From Sphingorhabdus sp. M41 (lineage in GTDB: Bacteria > Pseudomonadota > Alphaproteobacteria > Sphingomonadales > Sphingomonadaceae): DNA of 64,000 nucleotides. Below are positions 45,193 through 53,381 of the stretch, in pieces (the stretch's first letter is position 1; the number at the start of each line of letters is the position of its first letter). The stretch covers positions 2,258,501 to 2,322,500 of the forward strand of contig NZ_CP014545.1 of assembly GCF_001586275.1 (NCBI RefSeq). The letters run 5' to 3'. The translations under genes were made by a program, and so were the position numbers. The notes beneath the pieces are model-generated. The model saw only the letters and a list, made by a program, of their open reading frames with translations, was not told the DNA's origin and did not search any database.

Positions 45193-45554
45193 AGCCTGTC
45201 CAGATCTCTGACGGTTTTCTCGGTTATCACATTACCAGTGTTCAGGACCGATTTTGGTTCCAGCAACAGCACATGACATTCGCCGCCCAACGCCTCGGGA
45301 CAATGCTCAACGCCTTTCGGGACAATGAGAAATTCCCCTTCCCTGACATCAATGTCGCCGGTGCGCAGCCCCATGCGCATCCTGCCCTTGACCACCAGAA
45401 ACAGCTCGTCTTCCTGTTCATGATGATGCCAGTCAAACTTGCCGTCAAACTTGACCAGCTTAACCTGAGCATCGTTGATATCGCCGGCGACTTTCGGGGA
45501 CCAGTGATCGGAGAAACCGGCGAAGGCATCGGCCAGACTGACTTTGCGGATCAT
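45189..45554 (-). CDS. Small cupin-domain protein
   Basis: The 121-residue single cupin has the metal motif FDWHHHEQEDELFLVVKGRMRMGLR (cupin motif 1: three His plus Glu) and motif 2 PKGVEHCPEA. It resembles mannose-6-phosphate-isomerase-like small cupins of unknown role. It lies 5' of and overlaps the pirin gene. The upstream 196 bp contain a repeat element and no promoter that I can define. Confidence 0.85.
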   Translation of the reverse strand: MIRKVSLADAFAGFSDHWSPKVAGDINDAQVKLVKFDGKFDWHHHEQEDELFLVVKGRMRMGLRTGDIDVREGEFLIVPKGVEHCPEALGGECHVLLLEPKSVLNTGNVITEKTVRDLDRL

Positions 45555-45589
45555 GTTCGACCTTTCGCATATTGCTGCAACGCCTATTT

Positions 45590-45743
45590 CTTCTCCCGTG
45601 CGGGAGAAGGATGCGGAGACTTGGCAGCTTGCTGCCTAGTCGCAGCTGGATGAGGGCGTACTATCTCGAATTATGTACACCCTCATCCAACTTCGCCTAA
45701 TCCTTCGGATAAGGCTTCGTATCCTTCTCCCTCACGGGAGAAG
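45590..45743. repeat. Intergenic hairpin element
   Basis: CTTCTCCCGTGCGGGAGAAGGAT (45590-45612) pairs with ATCCTTCTCCCTCACGGGAGAAG (45721-45743). An inner pair GGATGAGGGCGTA/TACACCCTCATCC and the sequence CAGCTTGCTG follow the same plan as the element at 44137. It lies between the cupin and bolA genes. Confidence 0.85.
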
Positions 45744-45750
45744 GGCATAT

Positions 45751-46026
45751 TCACTCCCCCGGCGCCCTCGCCTTGATCACCATCGCGTGCACCTTGTCGC
45801 GCATCAGATCGCCCAGCGCCTTGTTCACCATCCGCTGGCGGTTGAGCCGGGACTGGCCGGCAAACTCCGCACATTCGATATCGACGGAAAAATGCGATTC
45901 CCCGCTGCCATCGTCGCCGGCATGGCCGTGATGGCTGGCGCTGTCGTTGGTCACGACGAGCGATATCGGCGCGAGTTCGGCGGTGAGCCGCTTTTCTATC
46001 TCGCTGTGGACTGGACCTTTGGGCAT
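45751..46026 (-). CDS. BolA family protein
   Basis: The 91-residue protein from MPKGPVHSEIEKRL contains the BolA alpha-beta core DSASHHGHAGD...SHFSVDIECAEFAGQSRLNRQRMV, with the His residues used to coordinate Fe-S clusters with monothiol glutaredoxins, then VNKALGDLMRDKVHAMVIKA. It probably acts in Fe-S cluster trafficking. An extra eight residues upstream are possible but unsupported. It diverges from the J-domain gene, as in other alphaproteobacteria with a bolA-dnaJ-cobS-cobT neighbourhood. Confidence 0.92.
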   Translation of the reverse strand: MPKGPVHSEIEKRLTAELAPISLVVTNDSASHHGHAGDDGSGESHFSVDIECAEFAGQSRLNRQRMVNKALGDLMRDKVHAMVIKARAPGE

Positions 46027-46093
46027 CGAATCTCCATATTGCTTTTTCACTCAACATATTAGCCGTTTGTGCTGCGCTTGTCGAAGTGCGTTT

Positions 46094-46750
46094 ATGGCTT
46101 TCAAACCGTCCTCTGACCAGCGCAGGACCAACGGAGCAAGATTGACCGTTTCCCCCAAAAGAAAATCGAATCGCTTTCATGGCCGTGTCGAAACCGACGG
46201 CCAGTCCTGCGCAATTGAAGGTTGCGAGGAATGCGGCGAATTTCGTGCACCGCCAATCTACGGCAGCAGTCGCAGCTATGACGGACCCGGCGAATATCGC
46301 TGGCTCTGTCTCGACCATGTCCGCGCATTCAATCAGGGCTATGACTATTTCGCCGGCATGGATGCCGAAGAAATTTTCGAAGCACAACATCCGGTCAGGG
46401 GATGGGACTCGTCCCGCCGAATCTACGATGGCGGAGCCGGTGCGCAGCCGGCCTGGGCCGATTTTGCCGATCCGCTCGACGCAATCGGCGCGCGATTTTC
46501 CAGCCTCAAGACAGCCGCCAATAGTCACGGTCGTCCGATATCCAGAGCGGACCAGAATGCGCTCAAGACGCTAGGGCTTGGCGACAGTGAGGCCAAATCC
46601 ATTGTCCGCAGTGATATCCGCCGTGCCTATTCCGCGCTCGTCCGCAAATATCATCCCGATCGCAATGGCGGCGACCGCAGCCACGAGAAACAGTTGGCAA
46701 AAGTGATCGAGGCCTATACGCAGCTTAAGGAATCACCAGATTTTAGATAG
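46094..46750 (+). CDS. J-domain protein (DnaJ-like, type III)
   Basis: The 218-residue protein has a long N-terminal region with a CEECGEFRAP cysteine pair and a WLCLDHVRAFNQGYDYF segment. A C-terminal J domain carries the HPD triad at residues 187-189 (VRKYHPDRNGGDRS). It should stimulate an Hsp70 ATPase; client unknown. The zinc-finger domains of DnaJ are absent. ATG at 46094 is chosen, since earlier frame codons overlap bolA on the other strand. cobS follows 51 bp downstream. Confidence 0.88.
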   Translation: MAFKPSSDQRRTNGARLTVSPKRKSNRFHGRVETDGQSCAIEGCEECGEFRAPPIYGSSRSYDGPGEYRWLCLDHVRAFNQGYDYFAGMDAEEIFEAQHPVRGWDSSRRIYDGGAGAQPAWADFADPLDAIGARFSSLKTAANSHGRPISRADQNALKTLGLGDSEAKSIVRSDIRRAYSALVRKYHPDRNGGDRSHEKQLAKVIEAYTQLKESPDFR

Positions 46751-46801
46751 TGGCTCGCCCCTTTGGCTTTGCCTAGGGCAGCAGAGATTTTTCGAAGGAC
46801 T

Positions 46802-47794
46802 ATGATGACCGAAATACCCGATATCAACCCCGACGCCAGCGACGAAACCATATTGGATGCGCCCGACATCACTGTCGATGCCCGCGAGGTTTTCGGTGTG
46901 GACGTGGATATGCAGGTTCCGGCGTTCAGCCTGAAGGACGAACGGGTTCCCGACCTCGACCCATCCTATGTTTTCGATCCGGAAACCACGATCGCGATTC
47001 TCGCCGGTTTTGCCTTCAATCGCCGGGTGATGGTACAGGGCTATCACGGTACCGGAAAATCGACTCATATCGAACAGGTCGCCGCACGGCTCAACTGGCC
47101 CTGCATCCGGATCAACCTCGACGCGCATATCAGCCGGATCGATCTGGTCGGTCGCGACGCGATTGTCCTGAAGGACGGCCAGCAGGTCACCGAATTCCGC
47201 GAAGGTCTGCTGCCATGGGCATTGCAGACGCCAACCGCGCTGGTGTTCGACGAATATGACGCCGGTCGCCCCGACGTGATGTTCGTGATCCAGCGGATTC
47301 TGGAAGCGGAAGGCAAGCTGACTCTGCTCGACCAGAACCGGGTGATCCGCCCCAATCCGTATTTCCGCCTGTTCGCCACCGCCAACACGGTCGGCCTCGG
47401 CGACACCAGTGGCCTGTATCACGGCACCCAGCAGATCAACCAGGGCCAGATGGACCGCTGGAATATCGTGGTTACGCTGAACTATCTGCCGGCTGCGACC
47501 GAAGCGAAGGTGATCCTGTCGAAAGTGCCGGACGCCGGTGACAAGACGATCGAAAATATGATCAAGGTCGCCGATCTGACCCGTCAGGGTTTCATCAACG
47601 GCGATATTTCCACCGTGATGAGCCCGCGGACCGTGATCAGCTGGGCGCAAAATGCCGCGATCTTCAAGAATATCGGCTTCGCCTTCCGCCTCTCCTTCCT
47701 CAACAAATGCGACGAGGCGGAGCGGATGCTGGTGGCCGAATATTATCAGCGGGTGTTCGGAGAGGATCTGCCGGAAAGCGTGATGGGGAGTTAG
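46802..47794 (+). CDS. cobS: Cobaltochelatase CobS subunit (AAA+ MoxR-type ATPase)
   Basis: The 330-residue AAA+ protein has Walker [10 protein letters not shown] (residues 80-88), Walker [11 protein letters not shown] and sensor-like [13 protein letters not shown]. Its sequence follows CobS throughout ([11 protein letters not shown] near the start, NIVVTLNYL late). CobS with CobT powers cobalt insertion by CobN in aerobic cobalamin synthesis. No cobN is in the window, and CobS/CobT also occur in organisms without the full pathway. The ATG at 46802 is followed by a second in-frame ATG; an upstream TTG is less likely. Confidence 0.92.
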   Translation: MMTEIPDINPDASDETILDAPDITVDAREVFGVDVDMQVPAFSLKDERVPDLDPSYVFDPETTIAILAGFAFNRRVMVQGYHGTGKSTHIEQVAARLNWPCIRINLDAHISRIDLVGRDAIVLKDGQQVTEFREGLLPWALQTPTALVFDEYDAGRPDVMFVIQRILEAEGKLTLLDQNRVIRPNPYFRLFATANTVGLGDTSGLYHGTQQINQGQMDRWNIVVTLNYLPAATEAKVILSKVPDAGDKTIENMIKVADLTRQGFINGDISTVMSPRTVISWAQNAAIFKNIGFAFRLSFLNKCDEAERMLVAEYYQRVFGEDLPESVMGS

Positions 47795-47855
47795 GGCTTA
47801 CAGCGCCCGCGCTATTGGTTGTTAAAGCACGGTATGTTTACCGGCAAGGAAACCC

Positions 47856-48014
47856 ATGAAACAAGAAGAAGAATTCGAATTTCAAATGGCAGTGGCCCGC
47901 AAGGTGATGCGAAAGGATCGCAGGGTTCTCGCAGCTTTGGCGGAATTTGACAGGACTGGAAAAAATTCGGACTGGGTCAAAGACGGACTGAAACAGAAGA
48001 AATTGAAAGATTGA
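47856..48014 (+). CDS. Small charged protein of unknown function
   Basis: The 52-residue ORF starts MKQEEEFEFQMAVARKVMRK and continues with a Lys/Arg-rich C-terminal half (NSDWVKDGLKQKKLKD). An AAGGA box lies 7-8 nt before the ATG. It has no hydrophobic segment, and is predicted helical. I do not recognise the family. The ribosome site and its place in the gap between cobS and the PBP gene support a real gene, but moderate doubt remains. Confidence 0.55.
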   Translation: MKQEEEFEFQMAVARKVMRKDRRVLAALAEFDRTGKNSDWVKDGLKQKKLKD

Positions 48015-48087
48015 TGTTCATCGGCGGGCAATCGCCGTTCGACTATTTCCGCTCGCTTATGGCGTATTATTTTTGTAATACAGCAAA

Positions 48088-50208
48088 TTGATGCACGATA
48101 GAACCTCTTCTGAACCCGGGCGACGGCGCTGGTACTGGCCCTTTGGCGGAGCAAAAGCCGCCAAAACCACATTCTACGAACCCTATGGCGACGCCATACC
48201 GCCGCGCATCGACGAACCGGTTGCGCCGCTTAAAAAGCTGCGTGGCAAATGGTGGTGGATCGGCAGAGGCTTGGCAGCAGCGCTTTTCATATTCATCCTG
48301 CTCGTCGCTTATCTCGCGATCACCGCGCCATTATCCAAATCGCTGCAACCGATTGCTCCGCCGCAAATCACGCTGCTGACCTCTGACGGACAGCCGTTCG
48401 CCCGCAATGGTGCGGTTGTCGACGAGCCTGTGAAAGTCGCAAAATTGCCCGATCATGTGATGCAGGCCTTCATGTCGATCGAGGACCGGCGCTTCTACTC
48501 GCACTGGGGCGTTGATCCGCGCGGGTTCGCTCGCGCTTTGCTGAGCAATATCTCCGGCAGCGGGATGACACAGGGTGGCAGCACCATCACCCAACAACTG
48601 GCCAAGACCACGTTTCTGACGCCGGAACGCAGCCTGACGCGCAAGGCGCGGGAAATGCTGATTGCCTTCTGGCTGGAGGCCTGGCTGACCAAGGACGAGA
48701 TACTCGAGCGCTATCTTTCCAACGTCTATTTTGGCGACAATGTTTACGGCCTGCGCGCTGCATCGCTCCATTATTATTACCGGCAGCCGGAAAAGCTGAA
48801 GCTGGAACAGGCGATCATGCTGGCTGGTCTGGTTCAGGCCCCCTCCCGCCTCGCTCCCACCCGCAACCCGGAGCTGGCCGCGAAACGCGCCAGGCTCGTC
48901 AAGGCGGCGATGGTTAGCGCGGGTTATCTCAGCCAGCAGGAAGCCGACAGGCTCGGCACGGCCAGACTGGATGTCCGGGCCAAAAATGCCCTGCCCACCG
49001 GCACCTATTTTGCCGATTGGGCGATGCCGCAGGCGCGGGAGCTGACCGATCTCAGCTATGAAAAACTGAATCTGACCACGACCCTCGATGCACGGATGCA
49101 GGAAATCGCCCGCCGTGCTATCGCACGCGCGCCGCTCGGTCAGGCGCAGGTCGCCCTGGTGGCAATGCGGCCGGATGGCGAGGTCGTGGCCATGATCGGG
49201 GGCAAGGATTATGCAAAATCCGCCTTCAACCGGGTCACCCAGGCGCAGCGCCAGCCGGGTTCCACCTTCAAATTGTTCGTCTGGCTGGCGGCGCTGCGCT
49301 CGGGCATGAGCCCGGACGATATGGTCGATGACAGCCCGATCACCAAAGGCGGCTATCTCCCCAAAAATGCCGGAGAACAATATCGCGGCTCGCTCAGCTT
49401 GAAAGACGCTTTTGCCAAGTCGAGCAATGTCGCGGCGGTGCGCCTGTTCGGCCAGGTCGGTGACAAGGCGGTCATCCGCGAAGCCCGCAATCTGGGGGTC
49501 AAGTCCAGGCTTGCCGAGGACGACCCCAGTCTCGCACTCGGCACGTCGACCATGAACCTGATGGAGCTGACTGCGGCCTATGCAGGGGTTGCCGGCAACA
49601 GCTGGCCAGTCGTGCCTTATGCCTTCAAGAAAGACAAACAGAGCTGGACCGAGTGGCTGTTCGACTGGCCCGGACGCTATGAGTCCAGAACCCATGCCAA
49701 TATGGAAGCCCTGCTCCGCTCTGCCGTCAACGAAGGCACTGGCCGCCGGGCCATGCTGACGATCCCCAATTACGGCAAGACCGGCACCAGCCAGAATAAT
49801 CGCGATGCTCTGTTTGTCGGCTATGCCGGCGACGGGGATGACCGGCTGGTGGTCGGCGTGTGGATCGGCAATGATGACAATAAACCGCTGAAAGGCGTCA
49901 GTGGTGGCAGCCTGCCCGCGCGTATATGGAAGGACTTCATGCAGCAGGCCGTACAGTCCCGGAAACCGGCTGGCGGAACCAGGCCGGACAGCAAGCCCGA
50001 CCCCGAAGGCCCGGTCACCCCGCTCGATCTTCCTGAAATTCCCGAAATACCTGTGGATATCGGCGGAACCGAGGTCCGGATAAACGGCGATAGCGGCGTG
50101 CGGGTCGGCACTGAAATAGGCGGTGTGCCGGTGGATTTGCAAATCAACGGCAACGGTGTGGCGATCGAACGGCGGCAGGAAGAAACCCCCACCGGTCAGG
50201 ATCGCTAA
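48088..50208 (+). CDS. Bifunctional class A penicillin-binding protein (PBP1A-like)
   Basis: The 706-residue inner-membrane protein has a cytoplasmic N-terminus and one membrane helix (ALFIFILLVAYLAI, about 67-85). The GT51 glycosyltransferase domain has catalytic Glu132 in SIEDRRFYSHWG and GGSTITQQLAKTTFL. The transpeptidase domain has Ser392 in QPGSTFKLF, SSN at 445-447 and KTGTS starting at Lys564. The C-terminal tail is Pro/Asp/Gly-rich. It polymerises and cross-links peptidoglycan. It separates cobS from cobT, with no functional link apparent. Confidence 0.95.
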   Translation: MMHDRTSSEPGRRRWYWPFGGAKAAKTTFYEPYGDAIPPRIDEPVAPLKKLRGKWWWIGRGLAAALFIFILLVAYLAITAPLSKSLQPIAPPQITLLTSDGQPFARNGAVVDEPVKVAKLPDHVMQAFMSIEDRRFYSHWGVDPRGFARALLSNISGSGMTQGGSTITQQLAKTTFLTPERSLTRKAREMLIAFWLEAWLTKDEILERYLSNVYFGDNVYGLRAASLHYYYRQPEKLKLEQAIMLAGLVQAPSRLAPTRNPELAAKRARLVKAAMVSAGYLSQQEADRLGTARLDVRAKNALPTGTYFADWAMPQARELTDLSYEKLNLTTTLDARMQEIARRAIARAPLGQAQVALVAMRPDGEVVAMIGGKDYAKSAFNRVTQAQRQPGSTFKLFVWLAALRSGMSPDDMVDDSPITKGGYLPKNAGEQYRGSLSLKDAFAKSSNVAAVRLFGQVGDKAVIREARNLGVKSRLAEDDPSLALGTSTMNLMELTAAYAGVAGNSWPVVPYAFKKDKQSWTEWLFDWPGRYESRTHANMEALLRSAVNEGTGRRAMLTIPNYGKTGTSQNNRDALFVGYAGDGDDRLVVGVWIGNDDNKPLKGVSGGSLPARIWKDFMQQAVQSRKPAGGTRPDSKPDPEGPVTPLDLPEIPEIPVDIGGTEVRINGDSGVRVGTEIGGVPVDLQINGNGVAIERRQEETPTGQDR

Positions 50209-50289
50209 GCTTATTGTTCCGCCTAACAAAAATGCAGAAAAATAGGCCTTTGATTCCCCTCGGCTTTCCGCTTAAAGCTGTTCGCTTCT

Positions 50290-52113
50290 ATGGCTGACCG
50301 TTCCAAACTTGATGACCTGAAAGACGTGCTTGGCGGCGCGGCCCGCGCCATTGCCCGGGATCCGGACCTGGAACTCGCCTATACCGCCGAAGCGCCATCG
50401 CAAGCCGGTCAGCATCTCAAGGTGCCAATGCCGGCACGTGACCTGCCACCGGCGCAAGTCGCCGAAGCACGCGGCTTTGCAGACAGTTTTTCCCTGAAAC
50501 TGCGCCATCATGACGAATCAACCCACCGCAAGAACGCTCCACAGGAAGCGGTAGCACGCGCCTGTTTCGACGCGCTCGAACAGGTTCGCACCGACGCATT
50601 GGGCGCGCGAGTGATGGCTGGCGCGAAGGAGAATCTGAACGCGGCGCTGGAAATGCGCATGCGGTCCGATCCGATTGCGCAGGCGCAGAATCGCGACGAA
50701 GTTCCGATTTCCACTGCTCTTGCCTTGCTGGCGCGGGAAAAACTGACCGGACAGGCACCGCCGCAAGGTACGATCAAGGGGCTCGACATGCTCCGCGAGT
50801 GGATCGAGGAAAGCGCGGGTGCTGATCTCGACGGCCTCAACCTGACGCTCGACGACCAGAATAATTTTGCCAAATTGACGACGCAGCTGCTGCAACATCT
50901 TGATCTGATCCAGAGCGATGATCAGTCCGAAGCCGACGACAGCGACGACGATGATAGCGACGAAGACAGTGACGACAGCCAGGATGACGGTGCCGACGAG
51001 GAAGCGACCGGCGATCAGGGCGAGTCCGAAATGCGGTCCGAACCGTCGGACGATGACAGCCAGGATGGCGAAAGCGACCAGAATGCCGAGGAGCTGGAAG
51101 AAGGCGCAGAAGAGGAAATGGGAGACGCCGGCGACGATGGCATGATGCCGGTTCGTCCCAACCGGGCGATGTCCGACCTCCCCCCCGGCTTCGCTTATAC
51201 CGCCTGGACCGAAAAATATGACGAGGTTATCAGCGCCACCGAGCTCTGCGACGAAGAAGAACTGACGCGGCTCCGCTCCTTCCTCGACCAGCAACTGACC
51301 AGCCTGCAGGGCGCCGTCACCAAGCTCGCCAACCGGCTGCAACGCCGCCTGATGGCGCAGCAGAACCGCAGCTGGGACTTTGATCAGGAAGAAGGCATGC
51401 TCGATGCCGCCCGCCTCGCCCGCGTGGTCAGCAACCCGTCGCACAGCCTGTCCTACAAGATCGAACGCGAGACGGATTTCCGCGACACCGTCGTAACCCT
51501 GCTGATCGACAACAGCGGCTCGATGCGCGGCCGCCCGATATCCATTGCAGCGATTTCCGCCGACATCATGGCCCGCACACTGGAACGCTGCGGCGTCAAG
51601 ACCGAAATCCTCGGCTTCACCACCCGCGCCTGGAAAGGCGGCCAGACCCGCGAAGACTGGCTGGCAGCGGATCGCCCGGCCAATCCCGGCCGGCTCAACG
51701 ACCTGCGGCATATCATCTACAAGAAAGCCGACGAGCCGTGGCGCCATGCCAAGAAAAATCTCGGCCTGATGATGCGCGAAGGCCTGCTCAAGGAGAATAT
51801 CGACGGCGAAGCCCTGCTCTGGGCGCACAGCCGGTTGATCGCCCGCCCCGAAGAACGCCGCATATTGATGGTGATATCCGACGGCGCGCCGGTCGACGAC
51901 AGCACCTTGTCGGTCAACCACGGCGCCTATCTTGAGAACCATCTGCGCAAGGTGATCGAATGGATCGAAAGCCGTTCGCCGGTGCAGCTGGTCGCGATCG
52001 GCATCGGCCATGACGTGACCCGCTATTACAAGAAAGCCGTGACAATCATGGACGCCGAGCAACTGGGCGGGACGATGGTCGAGCAGCTGGCCGGACTATT
52101 TGATGAGGAGTAG
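50290..52113 (+). CDS. cobT: Cobaltochelatase CobT subunit
   Basis: The 607-residue protein has an N-terminal helical region ([20 protein letters not shown]) and a very acidic Asp/Glu/Ser/Gln linker (about residues 210-290). The C-terminal von Willebrand factor A domain has MIDAS Asp407 in [13 protein letters not shown]. CobT partners CobS in the AAA+ chelatase motor. It is not next to cobS but three genes on. The 3' end overlaps the following small membrane ORF by 11 bp. Confidence 0.93.
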   Translation: MADRSKLDDLKDVLGGAARAIARDPDLELAYTAEAPSQAGQHLKVPMPARDLPPAQVAEARGFADSFSLKLRHHDESTHRKNAPQEAVARACFDALEQVRTDALGARVMAGAKENLNAALEMRMRSDPIAQAQNRDEVPISTALALLAREKLTGQAPPQGTIKGLDMLREWIEESAGADLDGLNLTLDDQNNFAKLTTQLLQHLDLIQSDDQSEADDSDDDDSDEDSDDSQDDGADEEATGDQGESEMRSEPSDDDSQDGESDQNAEELEEGAEEEMGDAGDDGMMPVRPNRAMSDLPPGFAYTAWTEKYDEVISATELCDEEELTRLRSFLDQQLTSLQGAVTKLANRLQRRLMAQQNRSWDFDQEEGMLDAARLARVVSNPSHSLSYKIERETDFRDTVVTLLIDNSGSMRGRPISIAAISADIMARTLERCGVKTEILGFTTRAWKGGQTREDWLAADRPANPGRLNDLRHIIYKKADEPWRHAKKNLGLMMREGLLKENIDGEALLWAHSRLIARPEERRILMVISDGAPVDDSTLSVNHGAYLENHLRKVIEWIESRSPVQLVAIGIGHDVTRYYKKAVTIMDAEQLGGTMVEQLAGLFDEE

Positions 52114-52516
52114 AACAGAGACTCCTATAGCAATTCTAGCGTTGGTTGTTGGGGCTTTTTTACTCTGTGTTTCTATCTACGGATGGGTTAAAGTTGAATT
52201 TTTTTTCAGTGATCGCACTATCAACCCTAGGGCGGTAGTCGATGTTTTGATGCCTTCCGTCTCGGCTATTATTTTAATCTTGGGAAGCTACAAGTCGCTA
52301 TCGGATAGGAAATCCACTGCAGCAGAATTGTTGGCAATCGGGTGGGGGTTTTTCTGCCCACTCATAGCCCATTATCAGATGGTACCAAATATAGAGCGCG
52401 GACGTGATATTGAATACCCCAGCACCCAACTGACCTTATCCTTCTTTTTCATTATATTTTTCTGGACATGTTTTCTGACATGGAGGTCATCAAATGAACG
52501 TAACCGAAGCCGTTAA
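52103..52516 (+). CDS. Putative small membrane protein, low G+C
   Basis: The 137-residue ORF has predicted membrane helices near [36 protein letters not shown] and [18 protein letters not shown], plus a weaker one near [14 protein letters not shown]. No family is recognised. Base composition is clearly lower in G+C than its neighbours, with T-rich runs. It overlaps cobT by 11 bp and nitroreductase by 23 bp. It may be a recently acquired or fast-evolving gene; the start is uncertain, as no good ribosome site is seen. Confidence 0.5.
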   Translation: MRSRTETPIAILALVVGAFLLCVSIYGWVKVEFFFSDRTINPRAVVDVLMPSVSAIILILGSYKSLSDRKSTAAELLAIGWGFFCPLIAHYQMVPNIERGRDIEYPSTQLTLSFFFIIFFWTCFLTWRSSNERNRSR

Positions 52517-53165
52517 TTCCCGCCGCTCCGTCCGCCAGTTTCTCGACAAACCGGTCGACCAGTCGACGCTCGAACGCGTTCTCGAAACCGCCCAACGCTC
52601 CCCTTCCGGCGGCAACACCCAGCCTTGGAGCGCGGTTGTCGTCGGCGGCGATGCACTCAAGGACATCACCGCCAAGATCAAGGCCAAGGCCGCGACCGCG
52701 CCGATGGGCGAGGATATGGAATATGCCATCTATCCCAAGGATCTCGACGGCCGCTATGAAGAACAGCGCCGCGCGGTCGGCAAGGGGATGTTCGACGCGG
52801 TCGGTCTGGAACGGGGCGATAGCGCCGGACGGGTCGCGCAAATGGCGAAAAACTGGGACAGTTTCGGCGCGCCGGTGCAATTGTTCACCTATACCAGAAA
52901 ATATATGGGTCCGCCGCAATGGTCCGACATGGGCATGTGGCTGCAGACCGTAATGCTGTTGCTCCGCGAAGAAGGCCTCGACAGCTGCGCGCAGGAAATC
53001 TGGGCCATGTACGGCACCCATATGCGGGAACTGCTCGGCATCAGCGATGAATATATATTCTTCTGCGGCATGGCGATTGGCTATCGCGATCCGGATGCGC
53101 CGATCAACAATTTCGAGGTGCCCCGTGTCCCGATCAGCGAGTCGATAGAGTTTCGCGGTTTTTAA
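52494..53165 (+). CDS. Nitroreductase family protein
   Basis: The 223-residue FMN-dependent nitroreductase has [43 protein letters not shown] as the N-terminal FMN-binding region. The later segment QWSDMGMWLQTVMLLLREEGLDSCAQEIWA carries further flavin contacts. The end is the typical FEVPRVPISESIEFRGF. It reduces nitro or quinone-like compounds with NAD(P)H; natural substrate unknown. TGGAGG at 52481-52486 is a good ribosome site. Confidence 0.9.
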   Translation: MNVTEAVNSRRSVRQFLDKPVDQSTLERVLETAQRSPSGGNTQPWSAVVVGGDALKDITAKIKAKAATAPMGEDMEYAIYPKDLDGRYEEQRRAVGKGMFDAVGLERGDSAGRVAQMAKNWDSFGAPVQLFTYTRKYMGPPQWSDMGMWLQTVMLLLREEGLDSCAQEIWAMYGTHMRELLGISDEYIFFCGMAIGYRDPDAPINNFEVPRVPISESIEFRGF

Positions 53166-53217
53166 CCACCACAACACCCGACTTTCCGGCAATATCCGGG
53201 CCAAAAACGTCCCGCAT

Positions 53218-53233
53218 TGTGACAGTGATCACT
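53218..53233 (+). promoter_or_regulatory. Candidate CRP/FNR-family binding site upstream of the CHAT-cyclase operon
   Basis: TGTGA-CAGTGA-TCACT matches the CRP consensus TGTGA-N6-TCACA at nine of ten defined positions, with a perfect core dyad. It lies 149 bp before the GTG start of the CHAT gene. A GATAAT hexamer at 53252-53257 would place the site's centre near -40, the position of a class II activator site. It is a site match only; occupancy is inferred. Confidence 0.55.
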
Positions 53234-53251
53234 CGATCCGCCACCGGAGTC

Positions 53252-53257
53252 GATAAT
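53252..53257 (+). promoter_or_regulatory. Candidate -10 element for the CHAT-cyclase operon
   Basis: GATAAT differs from TATAAT at one position. It lies 18 bp downstream of the CRP-like site. No good -35 hexamer is visible, which would fit an activator-dependent promoter. It is immediately followed by the palindrome at 53263. Confidence 0.35.
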
Positions 53258-53262
53258 CTCCT

Positions 53263-53277
53263 ATCCGAGACTCGGAT
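53263..53277. promoter_or_regulatory. Palindrome ATCCGAG-A-CTCGGAT, operator or short terminator
   Basis: A perfect 7-bp dyad around one base, followed by TTTTCT. As RNA it could form a 5-bp stem and act as a weak end for the nitroreductase transcript. As DNA it could be an operator over the start site predicted from the -10 box at 53252. The sequence alone does not decide. Confidence 0.4.
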
Positions 53278-53381
53278 TTTCTAGCTAACTAGTGTAGCTA
53301 TAAGAATATTCTGGGTCGCGATCGCCATCGCCTGTGTTTGTGGGGACAGGGCAATGCAGAATAATTGTGGGGGAGAAAATC

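Noticed and set aside
45683-46528. A 281-codon frame on the minus strand across bolA and the J-domain gene
   Set aside because: It overlaps two well-supported genes in other frames and includes translated repeat sequence.
48331-50229. A 632-codon open frame on the minus strand
   Set aside because: Antisense to the PBP1A gene, whose catalytic motifs are all intact; the antisense product is His/Arg/Gly-rich with no recognisable domain.
50518-52062. A 514-codon open frame on the minus strand
   Set aside because: Antisense to cobT; its long hydrophobic Val/Ile run is simply the complement of the Asp/Glu-rich linker.
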